Positions 18,210 to 27,711 are shown, numbered from the stretch's first letter. The stretch: 64,000 nt of DNA from Paracoccus sp. N5 (GCF_000371965.1 NZ_AQUO01000001.1:1744001-1808000); one strand, 5' to 3'. The notes: generated by a model from the letters alone, not told the origin. Numbers and translations are program-made.

Positions 18210-19799
18210 TTACCCAAGCCCGCCGCCAGCGGCAAGCCGTGGCCGCAGCCCGTCCGCGACCGCATCCGCCACCCGCAGCGCATTGGCGGCGATGGTCAGG
18301 CTGGGATTGACGCCGTTCGAGGTCGGCATGAAGGAACTGTCGGCCACGTAAAGGTTTTCCACCCCGTGCAGCCGGCAGTCGCGGTCCAGGACGCTGGTGC
18401 CGGGGTCGTCGCCGAAGCGCAGCGTGCCGCAGGGATGGGCGAAGTTCAGCTGCGGCGCCGCGCCCATGAACATGGCGCGATGCGGCCGGAAGGCCTGGCG
18501 CATCGCCTTGCGGAAGGCGGCGCGGCGGCCGCGCAGCTCGTCCGAGATGTCGTAGTGAAAGCGCAGCCGGTCGGGATCGGCCGCATCGGGCAGCACCCGG
18601 TTCCCGGCATAGGGCAGATCCTCCAGCACGCCGACGAATAGCTTGGCATTGCCCAGCATCCGCGCGGCGATGGTGGCCGGGATGCGCAGCCCGTGGCGCA
18701 GCACCCGCAGCCGGCGCAGCGGCGACTGGTCGAAGCGGCCATGCAGCGCATGCAGGATCTCGCCGAAACCGGCGCTCAGCCCCATGGATTGCACGGTGCC
18801 GAAGCGCTGGCCCTCCATGAAATACAGGTCGCGCAGGCTGATCGAGCGCGTCGCCTCGTCCCGGCCGCGCCCGGCCCAGATCGCGATGATCTCGGACAGG
18901 TGGAACATCAGGTTGCGCCCGACCAGCCCGCTGCGGTTGCCAAGCCCCTCGGGCCAGGCCTCGGCCGCCGAGTTGAGCAGCAGCGCCGGCGAGGCCAGCC
19001 CGCCCGCCGCCAGCACGTAGCGCCGGGCGCGCAGGGTGAATTCCCGGCCTTGGTGCTGGCAGGTCAGGGCCTGGACCCGGCCGGCATCGGCCTCGATCCG
19101 GGTGACGGTGCAGCGGTCGATCAGCGCGGCGCGCCCGGTCTCCAGCGCCGGCAGCACGCCGGCCGTGCGGCCGTCCATCTTGCAGCGCCGCGCGCAGCGC
19201 CGGCCGAAGCAGTTCTCGCAGCCGGGCAGGAAGCGCGCCGCCATATGGGTGCGATAGGGGTGCATGCCGGCGCGGCGCAGATCCTGCATCAGCGCCGCAT
19301 CCGAGGCCGGCAGCGGCAGCACCGGCGCCAGTAGCGCGGCACCGTTCGGGGCCAGCGGATCGACCTCGCCGTTGATGTGGAAATAGCGCTCGGCCAGTTC
19401 GAACCAGGGCCGCATCTCGTCATAGCCGACGGGCCAGCCGCCGGTGGGATGCGGATGGCCGTCGCTGTCGTCCAGGTCGTGCCGCTCGGGCCGTTCCAGG
19501 GTCGCGGCGTAATAGGCCGAGGTGCCGCCGACGCCGGCGCCGATCATGCCGTCGAGCTCGCACCAGGCGCCATCGAGCTCCGCCTCGAGCAGCCGGGGCC
19601 AGGCGCCGTTGGCGAGCCGTTCGTCGGGGTCGCGGGTCTCGATCCCCAGGGCGGGCAGGGCGGCGTCGCCCAGGTCGGGGCCCTTTTCCAGGTAGAGCAC
19701 GGAAAGCCCCTGTTCGGCCAGGCGCCGTCCGGCCGTGCCGCCGCCCACGCCGGTGCCGATCACGATGGCATCCCATTCGCGGCTTATGAGGTCATCCAT
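18210..19799 (-). CDS. GMC-family FAD oxidoreductase with four-cysteine insert
   Basis: A 529-residue flavoprotein. The FAD dinucleotide motif is AIVIGTGVGGGTAGRRLAEQ (residues 11-30), the second GMC block is GAGVGGTSAYYA (88-99), and the C-terminal block SFMPTSNGVNPSLTIAANAL carries the family Asn. The insert GCENCFGRRCARRCKMDG places Cys at 194, 197, 202 and 206, a ferredoxin-like spacing seen in some alcohol- and sugar-oxidising GMC enzymes. The electron acceptor and substrate are unknown. No signal peptide is present. The start at 19799 lacks a strong ribosome site. An open frame continuing upstream through the tRNA is not coding. Confidence 0.86.
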   Translation of the reverse strand: MDDLISREWDAIVIGTGVGGGTAGRRLAEQGLSVLYLEKGPDLGDAALPALGIETRDPDERLANGAWPRLLEAELDGAWCELDGMIGAGVGGTSAYYAATLERPERHDLDDSDGHPHPTGGWPVGYDEMRPWFELAERYFHINGEVDPLAPNGAALLAPVLPLPASDAALMQDLRRAGMHPYRTHMAARFLPGCENCFGRRCARRCKMDGRTAGVLPALETGRAALIDRCTVTRIEADAGRVQALTCQHQGREFTLRARRYVLAAGGLASPALLLNSAAEAWPEGLGNRSGLVGRNLMFHLSEIIAIWAGRGRDEATRSISLRDLYFMEGQRFGTVQSMGLSAGFGEILHALHGRFDQSPLRRLRVLRHGLRIPATIAARMLGNAKLFVGVLEDLPYAGNRVLPDAADPDRLRFHYDISDELRGRRAAFRKAMRQAFRPHRAMFMGAAPQLNFAHPCGTLRFGDDPGTSVLDRDCRLHGVENLYVADSSFMPTSNGVNPSLTIAANALRVADAVADGLRPRLAAGGGLG

Positions 19800-19829
19800 G
19801 ATGGTCCGTTCGACTGGGGCACAGGCAAC

Positions 19830-19835
19830 ATTATA
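19830..19835 (-). promoter_or_regulatory. Possible -10 box of the GMC oxidoreductase gene
   Basis: A perfect TATAAT on the minus strand lies 30 bases upstream of the start codon. No good -35 is visible at the usual distance, so the call is tentative. The stretch from here to the tRNA promoter (about 19837-20000) shows no other gene. Confidence 0.35.
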
Positions 19836-20000
19836 CGAGTCGTGAAGCCCTTCTAATCCCGCCGGGATTTGCCCAGCAAGCTGGCCGAATGGACAGGCCC
19901 GAACAGGGTGCGCGGCCGGCCCGGCAAGGCCCGGATGCGGCGCCTGTCCGAGCGGGTGAAAAAAGATTTGCGCGGCGCGAAGATTTTCTCCGAACCCCCG

Positions 20001-20028
20001 TTGACACCCCCCGCGGCTGGCCTTAATC
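20001..20028 (+). promoter_or_regulatory. Promoter of tRNA-Leu(CAG)
   Basis: A consensus TTGACA at 20001-20006 is followed 16 bases later by TTAATC (20023-20028), and the tRNA starts 18 bases further on. A GC-rich stretch follows the -10, as in stringently controlled stable-RNA promoters. Confidence 0.7.
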
Positions 20029-20046
20029 ACCCGGCTTACGCGACCT

Positions 20047-20131
20047 GCCCAGGTGGCGGAATTGGTAGACGCGCACGGTTCAGGTCCGTGTGCCGCAAGG
20101 CGTGGAGGTTCGAGTCCTCTCCTGGGCACCA
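20047..20131 (+). tRNA. tRNA-Leu(CAG)
   Basis: An 85-nt tRNA with encoded CCA. The acceptor arms are GCCCAGG and CCTGGGC. The anticodon arm CACGG-TTCAGGT-CCGTG gives anticodon CAG. A long variable arm (TGCCGCAAGGCGT) marks class II leucine tRNA, and the T arm is GGAGG-TTCGAGT-CCTCT. Confidence 0.97.
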
Positions 20132-20135
20132 AAAT

Positions 20136-20174
20136 AAAAACCGCGCAAGCCTTTGGGTTTGCGCGGTTTTTGTT
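20136..20174 (+). terminator. Terminator after tRNA-Leu
   Basis: AAAAACCGCGCAAGCC pairs with GGGTTTGCGCGGTTTTT around a short T-rich loop, followed by GTTTT. It is a strong intrinsic terminator whose A-tract and T-tract could also work in the opposite direction. Confidence 0.92.
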
Positions 20175-20219
20175 TTCTGCCCGCGCTGATTGCCAGGCCC
20201 GCGCCGGTGGCGCGGCCGC

Positions 20220-20243
20220 GTGGGTATTTGAAGAGCAAAGAAG
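20220..20243 (+). repeat. Dispersed intergenic repeat, copy B
   Basis: GTGGGTATTTGAAGAGCAAA and the following GAAG resemble copy F (GGGGATATTTGCACAAGAAA). It lies about 60 bases upstream of the Nudix gene in the same orientation. Confidence 0.5.
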
Positions 20244-20303
20244 CCGGGCGGGAACGCGGGCTGTCGCGAGGCCGGCCGGGCCGGGGCGAAAGGATGCAGG
20301 GCG

Positions 20304-20765
20304 ATGATTCCACGGTTTGGACCACCTCCGGGGGCGCGGGACTATCGGTTGCGGCCGGGGGCCTATGCGCTGCTGATCCGCGGCGGTGCGGCGCTGCTGA
20401 CGTTCCAGCGCGCGCCGGTGCCCGAGTTCCAGCTGCCCGGCGGCGGTATCGATCCCGGCGAATCGCCGCTTTGCGCCCTGCATCGCGAGGTGGCCGAGGA
20501 GACCGGCTGGAGCATCGGCGGCTGCCGGCGCCTGGGCGCCTATCGCCGGTTCTGCTTCATGCCGGATTACGATTTCTGGGCCGAGAAGCTATGCTCGGTC
20601 TGGATCGCCCGGCCGGTGCTGCGCCGCGGTCCGCCCCGCGAGCCCGGGCATGAGGCGCATTGGGTGCCGCTGGACCAGGTCGCGCGGCTGTTGCCCGATC
20701 CCGGCGGGCGCGCCTTCGTGACGGCGGCCTTGCGGCGCGGCGCCGCGGGTCAGGCACGCCGCTGA
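20304..20765 (+). CDS. Nudix hydrolase
   Basis: A 153-residue protein that should hydrolyse a nucleoside diphosphate linked to a moiety X. The complete Nudix box is GGGIDPGESPLCALHREVAE followed by ETGW (about residues 48-71), including the metal-binding REVAEE. The rest of the fold is standard and shows no extra domain. Substrate cannot be predicted. The last 16 bases overlap the 3' end of the convergent response-regulator phosphatase gene. Confidence 0.92.
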   Translation: MIPRFGPPPGARDYRLRPGAYALLIRGGAALLTFQRAPVPEFQLPGGGIDPGESPLCALHREVAEETGWSIGGCRRLGAYRRFCFMPDYDFWAEKLCSVWIARPVLRRGPPREPGHEAHWVPLDQVARLLPDPGGRAFVTAALRRGAAGQARR

Positions 20766-22030
20766 TCGACCGGTGCGACAGGGCCGCGCCGCTCGATCAG
20801 CACGGCCGAGATGTCGTCGCTGCGCTGGCCGCCGGCGTAATTCGCGGCCGACCAGCAGATCGATTCCAGCAGCGCGTCGCCCCGCAGCAGGGCATTGGTG
20901 CGCAGGATGGCCTGAAGCCCCTCGTCGCCCAGCGGCACGCCGCGGGCATTCTCGGCCTCGGTCAGCCCGTCCGAGGCGATGAACAGCCGGTCGCCGGGGT
21001 GCAGGAACAGCTGCACCTCGTCGTATTCGGCATGGTCGAAGACGCCGACCGGCAGGCCGCCGCCGCCGATCCGCTCCATGCTGCCGTCGGCGCGTTGCAG
21101 GACCGGGTGGGGATGGCCGGCCTGCACCAGCCGCAGCCGGCCGCTGAGGAAATCCAGGTCGGCATAGACCATGGTGAAATAGGAATCGGTGCGCAACTCC
21201 TGGATCATCAGCGCATTGAGCAGGCGCAGGATCTCGGCCGGGGGATGGGCGTCGTAGAGCCCAAGCTCGGTGATGCGCAGCGCGACATTGTGGTCGGTGG
21301 CGCCCGAAAGCAGCGCCGCCAGCCGGGCGCTGAGCAGCGCCGCCGCCACGCCGTGGCCGGCCACGTCCAGCGCGAACATGCCGACGCGCCGGGCATTGAT
21401 CGGAAAGAAGCCGACCAGGTCGCCGCCGATCTGGCCGGCCGGGCGCATCAGCAGCGACAGCTCGAAATCGCCGAAATGGCCGTGCCTTTCGCGGACCAGC
21501 CCCTGTTGCAGGCGCCGCGCCTCGCGCAGGTCGCGGTCGATGGCGGCCTGGGTCTCGCGCAGCTGGTCCAGCGTGTCGCGCAGCTGGGCATTGGTGCTGC
21601 GCAAGCTTTCCTCCATGCGCAGGATGCGCTCGCTGGCGGAAAGCCGGGCCAGCAGTTCCGCCCCCGAGACCGGCTTGGTCATGAATTCATCCGCTCCGGC
21701 GCGCAGCCCCTCGGCAATGTCCTTCTTGTCGTTGCGCGAGGTCAGCAGGATGAAATAGCCGTAGCGGTCGGATTGCATGTCCCGGAACTGACGGCAGAAT
21801 TCCAGTCCGGTCTGGCCCGGCATCATCCAGTCCGAGATCACGATGTCCGGCCGCCGGTCCAGGCAGATCCGCATCGCCTCTTCGCCGCTGGCGGCCTCGA
21901 CCACGTGATAGCCGGCGCGGATCAGTTGCACCGCCAGCGTGCGCCGTTGCGCCCGGCTGTCGTCGACAAGCAGGACCAGCCGCGAATTATGCGGAATGGA
22001 CTTCACGGCCTGGCTGTCGAGGATCATCAT
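20750..22030 (-). CDS. Response regulator fused to SpoIIE/RsbU-type PP2C phosphatase
   Basis: A 426-residue cytoplasmic signalling protein. The receiver domain (about 16-135) has the acidic pair VDD, the phospho-acceptor Asp in DIVISDWMMPG, and the conserved Lys in FMTKPVS. A short coiled-coil linker (about 140-185, rich in Glu, Arg and Leu) leads to the PP2C/SpoIIE domain with GGDLVGFF, FALDVAGHGVAAALLS and RSDDISAVLIERR, the metal-binding aspartates. This is the architecture of Rhodobacter RbaY, which dephosphorylates an anti-anti-sigma factor in a partner-switching pathway. No RbaV or RbaW homologue lies in the window. It is divergent from an Hpt gene that could feed its receiver. Confidence 0.93.
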   Translation of the reverse strand: MMILDSQAVKSIPHNSRLVLLVDDSRAQRRTLAVQLIRAGYHVVEAASGEEAMRICLDRRPDIVISDWMMPGQTGLEFCRQFRDMQSDRYGYFILLTSRNDKKDIAEGLRAGADEFMTKPVSGAELLARLSASERILRMEESLRSTNAQLRDTLDQLRETQAAIDRDLREARRLQQGLVRERHGHFGDFELSLLMRPAGQIGGDLVGFFPINARRVGMFALDVAGHGVAAALLSARLAALLSGATDHNVALRITELGLYDAHPPAEILRLLNALMIQELRTDSYFTMVYADLDFLSGRLRLVQAGHPHPVLQRADGSMERIGGGGLPVGVFDHAEYDEVQLFLHPGDRLFIASDGLTEAENARGVPLGDEGLQAILRTNALLRGDALLESICWSAANYAGGQRSDDISAVLIERRGPVAPVDQRRA

Positions 22031-22063
22031 GTCCCCGGTCTAACCCGCCGAGTTGAAGACTCC

Positions 22064-22091
22064 GTTAATCCCGACAATTTTCGCGATTAAC
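22064..22091. promoter_or_regulatory. Inverted repeat between phosphatase and Hpt genes
   Basis: GTTAATC (22064-22070) and GATTAAC (22085-22091) form perfect 7-bp arms separated by 14 bases in the 117-base divergent spacer. The TTAAC arms resemble CtrA half-sites, but the spacing is not the standard TTAA-N7-TTAA. Confidence 0.45.
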
Positions 22092-22147
22092 ACGCCAGAG
22101 ATGAAATTGCTGCTATGCTGGCCGCATGATTCTTGCAAAGGTTGTCC

Positions 22148-22501
22148 ATGCTGGATTGGAACCGCATCAACGAACTGCGCGCCGAGGTCGGGGACGACGA
22201 GTTCCAGCTGATCCTGGAGCTGTTTCTCGACGAGGTCGAGGGCGTGCTCATGCGCCTGTCGCGGCGCAATGCCCTGCGGCTGGAAACCAACCTGCATTTC
22301 CTGAAGGGCTGCGCCTGGAACCTGGGCTTTTCCGACTTCGGCAATCTCTGCGACCAGGGTGAGCGTATCGCGGCGCAAGGGCGGCCGATGCAGGTCGATA
22401 CCCCCGGCCTGCTGCAAAGCTATTCCGAATCGAAGCGGGCGCTGATGCGCGGGCTGGAGGCCGATGCCCGCCCCGTCCAGACCGGCATGCGCCGCGCCTG
22501 A
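22148..22501 (+). CDS. Hpt-domain histidine phosphotransfer protein
   Basis: A 117-residue, all-helical single-domain protein. The phosphorylatable histidine lies in NLHFLKGCAWNLGFSDFG (near residue 43), the HxLKG motif of Hpt domains. ATG 22148 is chosen because AAAGG sits six bases upstream; a TTG at 22133 is possible but has no site. The divergent response regulator-phosphatase is the obvious partner, so the pair probably forms part of a phosphorelay ending in partner switching. No histidine kinase is present nearby. Confidence 0.88.
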   Translation: MLDWNRINELRAEVGDDEFQLILELFLDEVEGVLMRLSRRNALRLETNLHFLKGCAWNLGFSDFGNLCDQGERIAAQGRPMQVDTPGLLQSYSESKRALMRGLEADARPVQTGMRRA

Positions 22502-22522
22502 AGGGGGAGGATCGGGCCAGGA

Positions 22523-23764
22523 TCAGATCAGGAATTCCGCCAGCACCGGGTCGCGGGTGATGTCGCGATAGCCGATGCCCGCCGCCTCCAGCCGGGCGCG
22601 CAGGCTGTCCAGGTTCTCGGGCCGGGTCGTCTCGATGCCGATCAGGATCGAGCCGAAGTTGCGCGCCGATTTCTTCAGATATTCGAAACGGGCGATGTCA
22701 TCCTCGGGGCCGAGCAATTGCAGGAAGTCGCGCAGCGCGCCGGGGCGTTGCGGCATGCGCAGGATGAAATAGCGTTTGAGCCCCGAGAAACGCTGCGCGC
22801 GTTCCTTGACCTCGGGCAGGCGCTCGAAGTCGAAATTGCCGCCCGAGCAGATGCAGACCACGCGCTTGCCGGCCAGGTCCGGCATGTCCCGCAACACGTC
22901 TACCGCCAGCGCGCCGGCGGGTTCCAGCACGATGCCCTCGATGTTGAGCATGTCGAGCATGGTGACGCAGATGCGATCCTCGGGCGCGGGGTGGACCTGC
23001 GCGGCCGAGAAGCGTTTCAGTGCTGCGAAGGGCAGGTCGCCGATCCGCGCCACGGCGGCGCCATCGACGAAATTGTCCACCGCCGGCAGGGTGACCTGGG
23101 CGCCGGTCAGCAGCGCCTCGCGCAGGCTGGCGCCGCCCTCGGGCTCGGCAAAGGCGATTTCGGTCCGGGGGGCGAGCTGGGCCAGAAGACTGGTCACGCC
23201 GGCCGCCAGCCCGCCGCCGCCCACCGGCAGCACGACCAGGTCGGGCGCCCGGCCCAGCTGGTCCAGCAGCTCCAGCCCGACGGTCGCCTGGCCCTCGATG
23301 ATGTCGGGATCGTCGAAGGGCGACAGGAAGGTGGCCCCGTCCCGGCGCGCGAATTCCTGCGCGGCGGTCAGGGTCTGGTCGAAATAATCGCCGGTCAGCA
23401 CGATCTCGACGGCGCCGCCGCCGAAGATCCGGGTCTTGGCGATCTTCTGCTGCGGCGTGGTCACCGGCATGAAGATGGTGCCCTTCGCGCCGAAATGCCG
23501 GCAGGCGAAGGCCATGCCCTGCGCGTGATTGCCGGCGCTGGCGCAGACGAAATGGCTGGCCCCGCCCCGCGCCACGATCTTGCGCATGGCGTTGAAGGCG
23601 CCGCGCAGCTTGTAGCTGCGCACCGGCGTCAGGTCTTCGCGTTTCAGCCAGATCTCGGCGCCGTAGCGGGCCGAGAGGTGGTCGTTCTTCTGCAAGGGGG
23701 TCGGCTCGAAGAGGTCGCGCAACGCGATCCCTGCCTGGCGGACAGAGGCGGCAAAGTTTTCCAT
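22523..23764 (-). CDS. ilvA: Threonine dehydratase (threonine ammonia-lyase)
   Basis: A 413-residue PLP enzyme that converts threonine to 2-oxobutyrate for isoleucine synthesis. The PLP lysine is in PVRSYKLRGAFNAM (about residue 50), the cofactor phosphate loop is PVGGGGLAAGV, and SAGNHAQGMA is typical. The C-terminal region from about 325 is a single ACT-like regulatory domain (YFILRMPQRPGALRDFLQLL). MENFAASV (23764) is preferred for length; ATG 23776, four codons earlier, is equally open, and neither has a strong ribosome site. Confidence 0.94.
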   Translation of the reverse strand: MENFAASVRQAGIALRDLFEPTPLQKNDHLSARYGAEIWLKREDLTPVRSYKLRGAFNAMRKIVARGGASHFVCASAGNHAQGMAFACRHFGAKGTIFMPVTTPQQKIAKTRIFGGGAVEIVLTGDYFDQTLTAAQEFARRDGATFLSPFDDPDIIEGQATVGLELLDQLGRAPDLVVLPVGGGGLAAGVTSLLAQLAPRTEIAFAEPEGGASLREALLTGAQVTLPAVDNFVDGAAVARIGDLPFAALKRFSAAQVHPAPEDRICVTMLDMLNIEGIVLEPAGALAVDVLRDMPDLAGKRVVCICSGGNFDFERLPEVKERAQRFSGLKRYFILRMPQRPGALRDFLQLLGPEDDIARFEYLKKSARNFGSILIGIETTRPENLDSLRARLEAAGIGYRDITRDPVLAEFLI

Positions 23765-23814
23765 GGTGTCGCGCATGGCGCGAAACGTGTGGATTCGCAA
23801 GGGTTCTCGCGCAG

Positions 23815-24534
23815 TCAGCGCAGGTGCCGACCCTCGACATAATGGCCGTAGAGGGTGGTAATGATCGAAAGGTTGAAGAGCATCAGCAGCAGGTAGGCCG
23901 GGAGCAGCACCGCCAAGGCGACCCATCGCGCGATTCCGGTCGATGGCAGGGTCTCGACCATCGCAGCGCCAAGCTCCAGCATGACCAGCAGGCCGTAGAG
24001 CATGGCGGTGATGGTTTCCACCACTCCGGGCTCTTGTCCCGTCTTGCGCCAGGCGTCGCGCAGGCCCAATGGCCGGCCAAGCGCCGCCGCGACCAGCTTG
24101 GGCGACAGGCGCAGGGCGATCCAGGCGGCGATGAGGCCCAACAGCAGGCCGATCCAGAATCCATGCGCGCCGGGCGGTGTCGCCGCCATCAGCACAAGCT
24201 GCAACGGCAGGGTTACCACGCCGCCCAGGAACGAAATCACCAGCGTCCAGCCAAGATAGGCCGCCACCAGGTCCCATGGCCGCCGCTCGCCCGTGTCGTG
24301 CAGCAGCACATAGCGGTGCCAGTCCACCGCCACGGACACCAGCAGCGCGAGCGCCAGCATGATGCCGACGTAACCCACCAGTGCGTCCCGCAATGCCAGC
24401 GCGGCCAGCAGCGAACAGGCGATCAGCAGCCCCGACAGCAGCACGCGCCGCAATCCCAGCCGCAGCGTTGCGGGCAGGTTGCCCGTGACCTGGCGCCATG
24501 AATGGCGAAGAATTGCGACGGCTTTGGCCAGCAC
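23815..24534 (-). CDS. Unknown multi-pass membrane protein
   Basis: A protein of about 239 residues with roughly six hydrophobic helices, starting from a probable GTG (24534) that has AAGGGA nine bases upstream. Helices include VLLSGLLIACSLLAALAL, LVISFLGGVVTLPLQLVLMA and FWIGLLLGLIAAWIAL. A hydrophilic loop (SPKLVAAALGRPLGLRDAWR) lies in the middle. No catalytic or transport motif is recognised. It lies 50 bases upstream of ilvA on the same strand and divergent from argG, which gives no functional hint. Confidence 0.7.
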   Translation of the reverse strand: MLAKAVAILRHSWRQVTGNLPATLRLGLRRVLLSGLLIACSLLAALALRDALVGYVGIMLALALLVSVAVDWHRYVLLHDTGERRPWDLVAAYLGWTLVISFLGGVVTLPLQLVLMAATPPGAHGFWIGLLLGLIAAWIALRLSPKLVAAALGRPLGLRDAWRKTGQEPGVVETITAMLYGLLVMLELGAAMVETLPSTGIARWVALAVLLPAYLLLMLFNLSIITTLYGHYVEGRHLR

Positions 24535-24680
24535 GGCGTTTCCCTTGTGGTGGTTCCGGGGTGTTCTGCCAGCCCTGCGGACCGATGGCCAGCCCGGCAT
24601 CCCGCCAAGAACGGCCTTCCCCTTGTGACAGGGCGGGAAACGTCCTATTCCCTGCCGAAATTCCACGAAGGGTTAACCGC

Positions 24681-25907
<1,227 letters not shown>

Positions 25908-25917
25908 GCTCCGATCA

Positions 25918-25946
25918 GGCCGTGGCCCCGCGCCGCGGCCCTTTTT
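25918..25946 (+). terminator. Terminator of argG
   Basis: GGCCGTGG pairs with CCGCGGCC (one G-T pair) around a 7-base loop and is followed by CTTTTTCC, 11 bases beyond the argG stop. Confidence 0.78.
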
Positions 25947-26003
25947 CCTGGCGGAACGCGCGGCCGTTCCGGTGCGTTGCCCCCGCAAACGGAGGGCAAA
26001 GCC

Positions 26004-26483
26004 ATGACGATTCCGAAAAACACCATCTGCCTGTGGTATGACAAGGATGCCGAGGCGGCGGCGCGGTTCTATGCCGAGACCTTTCCCGACAGCGCGGTGA
26101 CGGCGGTGCGCCACGCTCCGGGCGATTATCCCTCGGGCAAGGCGGGCGACGTGCTGACCGTCGAGTTCACCGTCCTCGGCATCCCCTGCGTCGGGTTGAA
26201 CGGCGGCCCGGCCTTCAAGCACAACGAAGCGTTTTCGTTCCAGGTCGCGACCGCGGACCAGGCGGAGACCGACCGCTACTGGAACGCCATCACCGGCAAC
26301 GGCGGGCGCGAAAGCGACTGCGGCTGGTGCAAGGACCGCTGGGGCATCTCGTGGCAGATCACGCCGCGCACGCTGCTCGAGGCGATGGCGGCGGGCGGCG
26401 ACGAGGCGAAGCGCGCCTTCGACGCCATGATGACGATGCAGAAGATCGACGTGGCGGCCATCGACGCGGCCCGGCGCGGCTGA
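26004..26483 (+). CDS. VOC-superfamily (PhnB/3-dmu-9-3-mt type) protein
   Basis: A 159-residue protein of the glyoxalase/VOC fold group often labelled 3-demethylubiquinone-9 3-methyltransferase domain. Family features are ICLWYDKDAEAAARFYAETF near the N-terminus, FTVLGIPCVGLNGGPAFKHN, and the C-terminal CGWCKDRWGISWQITPRTL. Members usually lack methyltransferase motifs, so no reaction is assigned. The start at 26004 follows GGAGGGCAAA. It stands 42 bases upstream of mog, possibly in the same transcript. Confidence 0.87.
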   Translation: MTIPKNTICLWYDKDAEAAARFYAETFPDSAVTAVRHAPGDYPSGKAGDVLTVEFTVLGIPCVGLNGGPAFKHNEAFSFQVATADQAETDRYWNAITGNGGRESDCGWCKDRWGISWQITPRTLLEAMAAGGDEAKRAFDAMMTMQKIDVAAIDAARRG

Positions 26484-26524
26484 AGGCGCTTTTCTTTGCC
26501 GCGCGGCCGCGTCAGGATGCGGCC

Positions 26525-27064
26525 ATGACCCAGACGCCCCGCCCCGCCCGCATCGCCATCGTCACCGTCTCGGACCGCGCCTCGCGTGGGGAATACGAGG
26601 ACAAGGGCGGCCCGGGCGCCGAGGCTTGGCTGCGCGCCACCGTGACCACGCCGATGCAGATCGGCCGGACCATCATCCCCGACGGCCGCGACAGCGTGGC
26701 CGCGACCCTGCGCATGCTGTGCGACCAGGGCACCGACCTGATCCTGATCACCGGCGGCACCGGCCCGGCGCCGCGCGACCAGACGCCCGAGGCCATGGCC
26801 GATGTCATGGAAAAGGAACTGCCCGGCTTCGGCGAGGAGATGCGCCGCGCCAGCCTGCGCGGGGTGCCGACCGCGATCCTGTCGCGCCAGACCGCCGGCA
26901 TCCGCGGCGCCACGCTGATGATCACCATCCCCGGCAAGCCCTCGGCCATCGCCACCTGCCTCGACGCGGTCTTTGCCGCCGTGCCCTATTGCCTGGACCT
27001 GATCGGCGCCGGCTTCATCGACACCGACCCGGCCCGGATCAAGGCCTTTCGTCCCAAGGCCTAG
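26525..27064 (+). CDS. mog: Molybdopterin adenylyltransferase MogA
   Basis: A 179-residue MoaB/Mog-family protein that adenylates molybdopterin before molybdate insertion. Visible motifs are VTVSDRASRGEYEDKGGP (residues 14-31), LILITGGTGPAPRDQTPEA (the MPT-binding loop) and TIPGKPSAI near the C-terminus. The length fits MogA rather than the larger MoeA. The TAG stop overlaps the convergent frcK stop through CTAG. Confidence 0.93.
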   Translation: MTQTPRPARIAIVTVSDRASRGEYEDKGGPGAEAWLRATVTTPMQIGRTIIPDGRDSVAATLRMLCDQGTDLILITGGTGPAPRDQTPEAMADVMEKELPGFGEEMRRASLRGVPTAILSRQTAGIRGATLMITIPGKPSAIATCLDAVFAAVPYCLDLIGAGFIDTDPARIKAFRPKA

Positions 27065-27651
27065 GCATTCGCCAGACGCAGATCGGCGGGCAGCGAGTGA
27101 TCCGCCACCGTCTCGGCATTGGCAAGGTCGTTCTCCAGATGCGCCAGCACCTCGGCCGGCGACCGGCCCAGGCCCTGCCAGCGCGCGGTCAGCCGGCGGC
27201 GCAGCTCCTCGGCAGGCACGTCCAGCATGACCGACAGATCCCAAAGCCCGGCCAGCTCACGCCAAGGCGCGCGGTCCAAGAGCAGGTAATTGCCCTCGAC
27301 CACCACCAGCCTCGCCTGGTCCTCGACGCGCTCGGCGCCGGCGACAGCCAGGTCGCGGTCGCGGTCGAAGACCGGATAGACGACCGCGCCGCCCTGCTTC
27401 AGCCGGCGGATCAGGGCGACGAAACCCTCGGCGTCGAAGGTCTCGGGCGCACCCTTGCACGCCCGCAGCCCGTCCCGGTCCAGCAGCCGGTTGTCCAGGT
27501 GAAACCCGTCCATCGGCACCAGCACCGCCCCCGGCACGGCGGCGACCAGACCCTCGGCCAGGGTGGATTTCCCCGACCCCGGCGCCCCCACGATCGCCAC
27601 CAGCCGCCTGCCCGCGCCCAGCCGCGCCACCTGATCGAGTATTTCTTTCAT
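27061..27651 (-). CDS. frcK: FrcK-like nucleoside/sugar kinase of the fructose import operon
   Basis: A 196-residue P-loop kinase of the uridine kinase/pantothenate kinase fold. Walker A is GAPGSGKST (residues 22-30). DGFHLDNRLL and RVEDQARLVVVEGNYLL match the nucleoside/nucleotide kinase family that contains Sinorhizobium FrcK. In Sinorhizobium this gene sits with frcBCA and affects fructose use; its true phosphoryl acceptor is not settled. It is the last gene of the frc operon, 60 bases after frcA. ATG 27651 lies inside repeat copy C; an upstream TTG is possible. Confidence 0.83.
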   Translation of the reverse strand: MKEILDQVARLGAGRRLVAIVGAPGSGKSTLAEGLVAAVPGAVLVPMDGFHLDNRLLDRDGLRACKGAPETFDAEGFVALIRRLKQGGAVVYPVFDRDRDLAVAGAERVEDQARLVVVEGNYLLLDRAPWRELAGLWDLSVMLDVPAEELRRRLTARWQGLGRSPAEVLAHLENDLANAETVADHSLPADLRLANA

Positions 27652-27670
27652 GCCCAAATATCCCGGGGGG
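27642..27670 (-). repeat. Dispersed intergenic repeat, copy C, overlapping the frcK start
   Basis: TTTCTTTCATGCCCAAATAT plus CCCGGGGGG closely matches copy D. It contains the frcK start codon. The flank carries GTCC-GCA-GGAC (27672-27682) and GGGGGGC-AGC-GCCCCCC (27683-27699) hairpins, so the leader of frcK is a compact structured element. Confidence 0.75.
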
Positions 27671-27711
27671 AGTCCGCAGGACGGGGGGCAGCGCCCCCCA
27701 TCCCTCGACGC

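Noticed and set aside
19800..20483. N-terminal extension of the GMC oxidoreductase frame through the tRNA-Leu gene
   Set aside because: It reads through the tRNA, its terminator and its promoter. The GMC fold begins at MDDLISREWD, so the extension is non-coding.
22064..22091. Full CtrA binding site
   Set aside because: The required TTAA-N7-TTAA spacing is absent. It is kept only as an inverted repeat.
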